Part shown: positions 14,634 through 20,402 of the stretch, piece by piece
How the letters are laid out: every line of letters begins with the position of its first letter
Position numbering within the stretch: the first letter of the stretch is position 1
Source: CAYTEH01 sp964436765
Lineage (GTDB): Bacteria > Patescibacteriota > Gracilibacteria > Peribacterales > Peribacteraceae
Assembly (NCBI GenBank): GCA_964436765.1
Contig: CAYTEH010000025.1
Coordinates: 1-22,599 of the forward strand
Direction: 5' to 3'
DNA: 22,599 bases
Notes under the pieces: generated by a model
Seen by the model: only the letters and a program-made list of their open reading frames with translations
Database searches by the model: none
What the model was told of the DNA's origin: nothing
Program-made: the position numbers and the translations under genes

Positions 14634-14637
14634 CGGA

Positions 14638-15732
14638 TCACGAGTTTTCCTCATCCGTTCTGTTTGTATCTTCCTGCTCCAGTGCGTCGAAATATGCGCG
14701 CAGGCGGTTGTGCGCGGTGTGCATTCCGGGGCGGGGAATCGTGTCGCCGACGTTGTATTCCATCGTATATGCGTCTTCATCGTTCTCTTCGTAATACGAC
14801 GGCAGAACGCGCCGTGCCGTGAAGTATTGGGAGCGGAAGAACAGTTGTGCCTGCAGATTCGTTTCCCGGACTTCTAGGCTGATCCTGGTGCGTCTATGGC
14901 TTGCCAATTTTCTTTTAAGCGTTTCAATCATTTGGGTTGCGACTCCTTTTCTCCTGAATGCGGGGTGTACGGCGAAGTTCAAGAGGTGGAGCTTGTGGTT
15001 GTGCAGTTCGTACATCATGAATCCTGCAATCTTTCCGCCGCGTTCCGCCACCATGCCGATGCAGTTGCGATGTAGCAGGCATCGCAGGAAGTCCTCCTCG
15101 GTCCACGCGTATTCGAAGCTCTGCTGCTCGACCTGCAGTACGTCGGGCAAATCGCGCCGGATCATCCAGCGGACATCGACCGTGCATCGTTCTTTCTCTG
15201 TCTGCTCGGCCGGCGTTCCGCAGGGCGATTCCGTGGGCACATATTCGTCTTGCCCGATGATCCTCTCCGGATTCTCGCTGCGGGCTTCCATCTGCTCCAG
15301 GACGCTCATGACGGACCATTGTATGGCTTCCAGCATCTCGGGCTCCCGGAAGTCCGTCACGGCCTCGCTCCATTTGGCGGAAAACGTCCGTTGCAACATG
15401 AGTCGTTCCGGGGGAAGGAGGTGACCTGCGGCCGCCGTGAGAAGTAATTGCTGCACCTGGCGGCACGTTTCATGTGCCAGGGTCAGCACGCCCGCCTTGG
15501 TTCGCTGCAGCATCTTCAGGCGCTCCATTGTCGCCGGATGTTCCGGCGGGAGATCCTCCAGCGATCGGCGCATCTCCGCGAGTGTCGTTAGTCCCAGTTC
15601 CAGGTGCGCAAGCTGCCTGCTTGTCTTCCGCAAAACATCCTCGCATCCGTGCATGGCGGTACTTGCTTCTGCTGCCTCCGCCGGCGGGGGAAGGCCGAGC
15701 ACCCAGGGATACATACCCGCACATTCTTCCAT
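14638..15732 (-). CDS. GNAT acetyltransferase (RimI-like) with unusual N-terminal helical domain
   Basis: A 364-residue protein. The C-terminal part (about 188-325) is a RimI-type GNAT domain: it starts with VRWMIRRDLPDVLQVE, carries EYAWTEEDFLRCL, and has the acetyl-CoA loop in NFAVHPAFRRKGVATQMI and the following RISLEVRETNLQAQ. RimI enzymes acetylate protein N-termini, classically ribosomal protein S18. The first 185 residues form a helical domain of unknown identity, whereas normal RimI is only about 150 residues long. The start at 15732 is supported by a Shine-Dalgarno, unlike most genes here. The gene is divergent from leuS across 48 bases and lies upstream of der. The substrate is unknown. 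Confidence 0.88.
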   Translation of the reverse strand: MEECAGMYPWVLGLPPPAEAAEASTAMHGCEDVLRKTSRQLAHLELGLTTLAEMRRSLEDLPPEHPATMERLKMLQRTKAGVLTLAHETCRQVQQLLLTAAAGHLLPPERLMLQRTFSAKWSEAVTDFREPEMLEAIQWSVMSVLEQMEARSENPERIIGQDEYVPTESPCGTPAEQTEKERCTVDVRWMIRRDLPDVLQVEQQSFEYAWTEEDFLRCLLHRNCIGMVAERGGKIAGFMMYELHNHKLHLLNFAVHPAFRRKGVATQMIETLKRKLASHRRTRISLEVRETNLQAQLFFRSQYFTARRVLPSYYEENDEDAYTMEYNVGDTIPRPGMHTAHNRLRAYFDALEQEDTNRTDEENS

Positions 15733-15736
15733 GATT

Positions 15737-15743
15737 CCTCCCT
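15737..15743 (-). promoter_or_regulatory. Shine-Dalgarno site of GNAT gene
   Basis: AGGGAGG on the minus strand, 4 bases before the ATG at 15732. It is the only strong ribosome-binding site seen at a gene start in this window and decides this start. Confidence 0.75.
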
Positions 15744-15764
15744 GCGTGCATATGCAGCTAAAAA

Positions 15765-15773
15765 TGGTACAAT
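15765..15773 (+). promoter_or_regulatory. Extended -10 promoter of leuS
   Basis: TGGTACAAT ends 8 bases before the ATG at 15781, predicting a leaderless mRNA and fixing the start. The frame is open upstream to 15604 across the opposite-strand gene. Confidence 0.6.
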
Positions 15774-15780
15774 CGACGTG

Positions 15781-18261
15781 ATGTACGATTACAATCCTTC
15801 AGAGGTCGAGGCCAAATGGCAGAAAGCATGGAAGAAGGCGGGCGCGTACAAGGCGGATCTCGCCCAGGCGACGAAGCCGTACTACTCGCTCGTGATGTTC
15901 CCGTATCCGAGCGGCGACAAATTGCACGTGGGCCACTGGTACAACTACTCGCCTGCCGACAGCTGGGCACGGTACATGCGCATGAAGGGGTACGACGTCT
16001 TTTCGCCCATGGGGTTCGACGCGTTCGGCCTGCCTGCCGAGAACTACGCCATCAAAACGGGCGTGCCTCCCGCGGAATCAACCAAGAAGAACGTGGAGAC
16101 GATGATCAAGCAGCTCTCGCGTATCGGCTGCATGTACGACTGGGACAAGATGGTGAATACCAGCGATCCTTCGTACTACCGCTGGACGCAGTGGCTGTTT
16201 CTGCAAATGTTCAAGCACAAGCTTGCCTACAAGAAACTCGGCAACGTGAACTACTGCCCGAAGGACGAAACGGTGCTCGCGAACGAGCAGGTCTGGGACG
16301 GGAAGTGTGAGCGGTGCGGAACCGAGGTCATCCAGAAGCCGCTCGACCAGTGGTACTGGAAGATCACCGATTATTCGCAGAAGCTGCTGGATAATCTGGA
16401 CACGCTCGATTGGCCCGAGAAGACGAAAGCGATGCAGCGCAACTGGATCGGGCGCAAAGAGGGGATCAATATCACCTACAAGATTGATGGCCTCGACGAA
16501 GAAGTCACCTGCTTCACCACCCGTCCCGACACGAACTTCGGCGCCACCTTCATCGTCATCGCGCCCGAGCATGCGTTCGCCCGGAAGATCGCCGATGGCA
16601 GCATCACGTCGCCGGAGCAAAAAAAAGTAGCCGCCTACGCCAGTGATGCGCGGAAGAAGACCGAACTCGAGCGTCAGTCCGAGGGCCGGAAGAAAACAGG
16701 TGCATTCACCGGTTTCTATGCGGTCAATAATCTCAACGGCAAGAAGCTGCCGGTCTGGATCTCGGATTTCGTGCTTGCCGGGTTCGGAACGGGGGCCGTC
16801 GTGGGAGTGCCCGCGCACGACAAGCGTGATTTCGAGTTTGCGACGCAATTCGATATCCCCGTGATCCGCGTCGTGGTGGCTTTTGACGGCGACACGTCGC
16901 CTGTCACGTCGATCGATCAGGTACAGGAGGAGGAGGGGACTATGATCAATTCCGGCTTCCTCGACGGCCTCGACATTCACGAGGCGACGAAGAAAATGAT
17001 GGATCATCTGGAGAAGAACGGCTGGGGCAAACGCATCGTTACGTGGCGACTGCGCGACTGGCTCCTGAGCCGCCAGCGGTACTGGGGTGCTCCCATTCCC
17101 ATCGTCTATGACCCCGAGGGCAACGCGCATCCTGTCCCCGAGGAACACCTGCCATGGATGCTCCCCACCGACGTCGAATTCAAGCCCACCGGCAAATCCC
17201 CTCTCACGGAATCGAAAGAATTCATCAAGCGTACCGAGAAGATCTTCGGCAAAGGCTGGCGCCCGGAGTTCGATACCATGGATACGTTCGTGTGTTCGAG
17301 CTTCTATTACCTGCGGTACCTGATGAGTTGTCATGGTGAGCGGAGTCGAACCATGACAACGGGCAAGTCATCCTTCGACTCCGCTCAGGATGACATTTTT
17401 GTGGATAAGGCACTCGAGAAGAAGTGGATGCCCGTGAGCATGTACATCGGCGGGCCCGAGCACGCCTGCATGCACCTGATCTACGCGCGGTTCGTCATGA
17501 TGGCCCTCAAGGACTTCGGGTTCGTGACGCACGACGAGCCGTTCCAGAAGCTCGTACACCAGGGGCTCATCACGAACAAAGGCGCCAAAATGAGCAAATC
17601 GAAGGGCAACGTCGTCAGCCCGGACAGTTTCGTGGACATGCACGGTTCGGACGTCTTCCGCATGTACCTGATGTTCATGGGGCCATTCACGGACGGCGGG
17701 GACTGGAGCGATACGGGGATCCGGGGAGTGGATCGGTTCGTGCAGAGGGTGTGGAGGGTGTTTGGCGAAGGAACAAAGGGAACAAAGGCGACAGACGAAT
17801 CCAAAGAGGTCACAGTTGCATTGCACCAGACCATCAAAAAAGTCACAGAGAGCATGGAGAAGCTGCATTTCAACACCGCCATCAGCGCGCTGATGGAATT
17901 CCTGAACGCAATCGAGGGCACGGAGACGTCACCCGACACCGTGAAGACGTTCATCAGGCTGCTCTCGCCGCTGGCACCCCATCTGGCGGAGGAGCTCTGG
18001 GAGGTAAATGGCGGAAAAGGCTTCATCGTGGATCAGGAGTGGCCCGTATTCGATCCGGCCATGCTCAAGACAGATACGCTCACGATCGTCGTGCAGGTGA
18101 ACGGCAAAGTCCGCGGACAGATCCAGATTCCGGCGGAGGCGAAAGAGAAAGATGTTCTCGAAGCCGCGAAGGCCGATGCCAACGTGCAGAAGTTCCTGGA
18201 AGGCAAAACGCCGAAGAAGGAGATTTATGTGAAGGGGAGATTGGTGAGTCTGGTCGTGTAA
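15781..18261 (+). CDS. leuS: Leucyl-tRNA synthetase (with in-frame palindrome insertion)
   Basis: An 826-residue class I synthetase that charges tRNA-Leu. The HIGH motif is HVGH at residues 49-52 (KLHVGHWYN). A Cys-containing segment (NYCPKDE and CERCG) follows, then the CP1 editing domain with TTRPDTNFGATF and GTGAVVGVPAHDKRDFEF, including the conserved Asp. The catalytic core resumes with WRLRDWLLSRQRYWG, and KMSKS is at 603-607. The anticodon-binding and C-terminal domains follow, with VNGKVRGQI near the end. Between YYLRYL and WMPVSMYIGG, usually about 10-16 residues apart, there are about 35. Residues 517-538 are encoded by a double-hairpin repeat inserted without breaking the frame. All catalytic motifs are intact, so the enzyme is probably functional, the extra loop being on the surface. 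Confidence 0.98.
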   Translation: MYDYNPSEVEAKWQKAWKKAGAYKADLAQATKPYYSLVMFPYPSGDKLHVGHWYNYSPADSWARYMRMKGYDVFSPMGFDAFGLPAENYAIKTGVPPAESTKKNVETMIKQLSRIGCMYDWDKMVNTSDPSYYRWTQWLFLQMFKHKLAYKKLGNVNYCPKDETVLANEQVWDGKCERCGTEVIQKPLDQWYWKITDYSQKLLDNLDTLDWPEKTKAMQRNWIGRKEGINITYKIDGLDEEVTCFTTRPDTNFGATFIVIAPEHAFARKIADGSITSPEQKKVAAYASDARKKTELERQSEGRKKTGAFTGFYAVNNLNGKKLPVWISDFVLAGFGTGAVVGVPAHDKRDFEFATQFDIPVIRVVVAFDGDTSPVTSIDQVQEEEGTMINSGFLDGLDIHEATKKMMDHLEKNGWGKRIVTWRLRDWLLSRQRYWGAPIPIVYDPEGNAHPVPEEHLPWMLPTDVEFKPTGKSPLTESKEFIKRTEKIFGKGWRPEFDTMDTFVCSSFYYLRYLMSCHGERSRTMTTGKSSFDSAQDDIFVDKALEKKWMPVSMYIGGPEHACMHLIYARFVMMALKDFGFVTHDEPFQKLVHQGLITNKGAKMSKSKGNVVSPDSFVDMHGSDVFRMYLMFMGPFTDGGDWSDTGIRGVDRFVQRVWRVFGEGTKGTKATDESKEVTVALHQTIKKVTESMEKLHFNTAISALMEFLNAIEGTETSPDTVKTFIRLLSPLAPHLAEELWEVNGGKGFIVDQEWPVFDPAMLKTDTLTIVVQVNGKVRGQIQIPAEAKEKDVLEAAKADANVQKFLEGKTPKKEIYVKGRLVSLVV
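17328..17394 (+). repeat. Paired inverted palindromic units inside leuS
   Basis: Unit one is TTGTCATGGT (17328-17337), loop GAGCGGAGTCGA, then ACCATGACAA (17350-17359). Unit two is GTCATCCT (17367-17374), loop TCGACTCCGCTC, then AGGATGAC (17387-17394). The two 12-base loops are exact reverse complements, so the units are inverted copies of one element. The stems differ, but each keeps its pairing (GGT/ACC against CCT/AGG). It is read as HGERSRTM and SFDSAQDD, translations often seen where such dispersed repeats enter genes. Confidence 0.8.
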
Positions 18262-18352
18262 AGCTGACGAAGGAGGACGGACCCTGCTCATCCGAAGCCA
18301 GTAGGCGAAGGTGGGAGCCGGGTCGAAGGGCGAAGGGCAGTCTGGTCAGCTT
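18261..18352. repeat. Large palindromic element at leuS/orphan tail-to-tail junction
   Basis: AAGCTGAC (18261-18268) pairs with GTCAGCTT (18345-18352), enclosing nested stems GACCC/GGGTC, GCTC/GAGC and GCC-AGTA-GGC. The innermost stems flank matching GAA/GAA internal loops. It spans or touches the stops of both genes and contains several CGAAGG copies. It probably acts as a bidirectional terminator or is a dispersed palindromic repeat of a different family from the leuS insert. Confidence 0.55.
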
Positions 18353-18774
18353 CGTTCTGTTGATGGCGTATTTGTTTTCACATTTTTTACCATTGCAATG
18401 AGTTCTCTCGTTCGGCTGGCTTTCGCATTCAAAACCCACTGCACCATCGGGTGGTCGATTACTTGCACCACAGCCTGTCGCCCTGCAGCGATGCGCATGC
18501 TAGTCAACTGATCCATAATTCCGTCCTTGGCAGGATCGATGCCGCAAGCCTGCAATTCCGAGAGCCGCTCCGCGATCTGCCGGTCGAGTTGAACGGGAAT
18601 CCTGTCATGACCCGTTTCGGCAGCTACCAATCCGACGACGTCGTTTCGCCATTTCTTCAGACCGGCAGCAATGCCCCTTATTTCAGCTGCCTGCGGATGA
18701 TCCGATGGCAGCCATGCCAGCCGATCTTCGGTTTCGATTTCCGTTTGCTTTCCTTTAAAAACGGCGTGATCCAT
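18346..18774 (-). CDS. Hypothetical helical protein
   Basis: A 142-residue soluble protein, mostly helical by composition (for example AAEIRGIAAGLKKWRNDVV and RQIAERLSELQACG), with no signal peptide, membrane helix or known motif. The frame is open to an ATG at 18822, but the extended -10 lies downstream of it, so the ATG at 18774 is preferred (13-base leader). It sits between leuS and the rRNA methyltransferase gene and is divergent from the latter. Its stop overlaps the palindromic element. The opposing plus-strand frame in this region was judged a shadow. Function unknown. Confidence 0.6.
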   Translation of the reverse strand: MDHAVFKGKQTEIETEDRLAWLPSDHPQAAEIRGIAAGLKKWRNDVVGLVAAETGHDRIPVQLDRQIAERLSELQACGIDPAKDGIMDQLTSMRIAAGRQAVVQVIDHPMVQWVLNAKASRTRELIAMVKNVKTNTPSTERS

Positions 18775-18793
18775 GGTAATTGGGAGACGACAT

Positions 18794-18802
18794 ACTGTAC
18801 CA
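18794..18802 (-). promoter_or_regulatory. Extended -10 promoter of minus-strand orphan
   Basis: The minus strand reads TGGTACAGT. Transcription would start near 18787, 13 bases before the ATG at 18774. Confidence 0.5.
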
Positions 18803-18840
18803 TATAAACGGTGATTATTCAAATTTCATGAAACTTTTTT

Positions 18841-20277
18841 ATGGCTTCCAATAGCCCAAAACATCCATTCGACCGCTATTCTGCTTTTACTGACCTTGCC
18901 GCTTTGAACGAATTCAGCGCCAGGCCGCTCCGGAAAAGCAAGCGGGTGAACACTCTCAAATCCTCGGTCGAGAAGTTCAAAGAGTGGGCAAAAGAGAAGC
19001 AATGGACGCTTGAGCCCGTGCCGTGGTGCCCGGAGGCTTTCTTTATCGACCGTGATGACCGCACCTCGGCGCTCGGCAAAGATCTTCTGCACCTGCTTGG
19101 GCACACCTACATGCAGGAAGCCGCGAGCATGCTGCCGCCCGAACTGCTTGACCCGCAGCCTGGCGAGACGGTGCTCGACATGAGTGCCGCTCCGGGCAGC
19201 AAGACGACGCAGATGGCCGCGCGCATGAAGAATACAGGCGTCATCGTCTGTAACGACGTGCAGGAGAAGCGTCTCTGGACCCTGAAGGCCGCCCTGCACC
19301 GCGCGGGCGTGATCAACTACGTGATGACCAAAAAGGTGGGGCAGTGGTTCAGCAAGCACATGACCGATCGCTTCGACCGCGTGCTGTGCGACGCTCCGTG
19401 CACCGCACAGGGGACGGCGCGCAAGGATTCCGACGCCCTCATGTACTGCTCGCTCGAAAACATCGGGAAAATGGCGCGGCTCCAGCGCGAGTTGCTCGAA
19501 GCCGCGGTCAATGCGGCGAAAATCGGCGGAGTGATCGTCTACTCAACGTGCACGCTGACGCCGGAGGAGAACGAAGACGTCATCAGGTCGATCCTGGAAA
19601 AATTCCCGGACCAGCTTGAGTGCATAGATCCCCGGACGATCCATCCCCGCTTCGCCTCTCTTTCAAAAGGGATCAATGCATCCCTGCTGGTGCAGGACAA
19701 GCTCGGCATGGGCACGGCGATGCCGCTGGTGCGCCTGTGGCCGCACGAGTACGACACCGAAGGATTCTTCTGCGCGGTACTCCGGAAAAAGGGCCACACG
19801 CGTTCCAAAGAACACATGGACTGGGTCCGGTACCAGGAGGAACTGCTCCCGCGCATCCGCACACGCGACATCGGCAACGTCGTGTCGTCTCTCTACGGGG
19901 CCTCTTTCATCCGTGATGGCGAGTGTCTGTTCGAACGCGGGAAGGAATTGAGCCTCTCCACCGAGGCCGTCGCGGACTTCAAGCTGCCCGTCCAGAACTA
20001 TTCGCTCGGGCTTCCCTTCGCCCTCAGGCTTGAGGGGGGCAGAGTGCGCGTGCACCACGAGATGATGACGATCCGGGGCAACGAGGCGACGAAGCACAGC
20101 GCCCCGATCGATGAAAAGCAATTGCAGGACCTCCTCGACGGACGCGATACGGCGTGCGACACGGCGCTCGACGGCGATACGCTGCTCCTCTTCCGCGGCA
20201 TCCCCGTCGGGTTCGGTCTGGCGCGCGACGGCACCATCAAAAACAGACTGCCAAGGTGGATAGTTCAGAAATCCTGA
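18841..20277 (+). CDS. RsmF-like 16S rRNA (cytosine-C5) methyltransferase, NOL1/NOP2/sun family
   Basis: A 478-residue SAM-dependent enzyme. The N-terminal region (1-100) is the short RNA-binding part seen in RsmF, with RVNTLKSS. Motif I is LDMSAAPGSKTTQMA (about 118-132). Motif IV is DAPCTAQGT with C187, and motif VI is STCTLTPEENED with C237, the catalytic and release cysteines of m5C methyltransferases. The C-terminal 170 residues resemble the RsmF extension and PUA-like domain, with GIPVGFGLARDG and KNRLPRW near the end. That tail favours RsmF (position 1407 of 16S rRNA in E. coli) over RsmB, but the target base cannot be read from sequence. The start is at the first ATG after a T-rich stretch; no clear -10 box was found at leaderless spacing. 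Confidence 0.92.
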   Translation: MASNSPKHPFDRYSAFTDLAALNEFSARPLRKSKRVNTLKSSVEKFKEWAKEKQWTLEPVPWCPEAFFIDRDDRTSALGKDLLHLLGHTYMQEAASMLPPELLDPQPGETVLDMSAAPGSKTTQMAARMKNTGVIVCNDVQEKRLWTLKAALHRAGVINYVMTKKVGQWFSKHMTDRFDRVLCDAPCTAQGTARKDSDALMYCSLENIGKMARLQRELLEAAVNAAKIGGVIVYSTCTLTPEENEDVIRSILEKFPDQLECIDPRTIHPRFASLSKGINASLLVQDKLGMGTAMPLVRLWPHEYDTEGFFCAVLRKKGHTRSKEHMDWVRYQEELLPRIRTRDIGNVVSSLYGASFIRDGECLFERGKELSLSTEAVADFKLPVQNYSLGLPFALRLEGGRVRVHHEMMTIRGNEATKHSAPIDEKQLQDLLDGRDTACDTALDGDTLLLFRGIPVGFGLARDGTIKNRLPRWIVQKS

Positions 20278-20279
20278 AG

Positions 20280-20386
20280 AATGACCAATGACGCAGTGAC
20301 CAATGACCAACAGGAATGAATAATTTTAAACCAATGAATAAATTTTCCATAACTGGTCATTGCGTCATTGCTTGTCATTGGTCATT
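20280..20386. repeat. Inverted TGACCAATGAC-type repeats at tail-to-tail junction
   Basis: AATGACCAATGAC (20280-20292) and its exact reverse complement GTCATTGGTCATT (20374-20386) flank 81 bases containing further degenerate copies and an AT-rich centre. It begins 2 bases after the methyltransferase stop and ends 16 bases before the stop of the opposing Cys-rich gene. It is probably a bidirectional terminator or a dispersed repeat. Units are irregular, so it is not a CRISPR. Confidence 0.7.
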
Positions 20387-20402
20387 TGCCTGATGTCTTT
20401 TT

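Noticed and set aside
17321..17420. Frameshift or pseudogene in leuS
   Set aside because: The inserted repeat keeps the frame, and HVGH, editing motifs, KMSKS and the C-terminal domain are all intact.
17424..18401. 325-codon plus-strand frame over the end of leuS
   Set aside because: It is a frame shadow of leuS with Arg/His-rich composition and no motif.
20280..20386. CRISPR-like array of TGACCAATGAC units
   Set aside because: Units are irregular and inverted, with no equal spacers and no cas genes nearby; a palindromic repeat or terminator explains it better.
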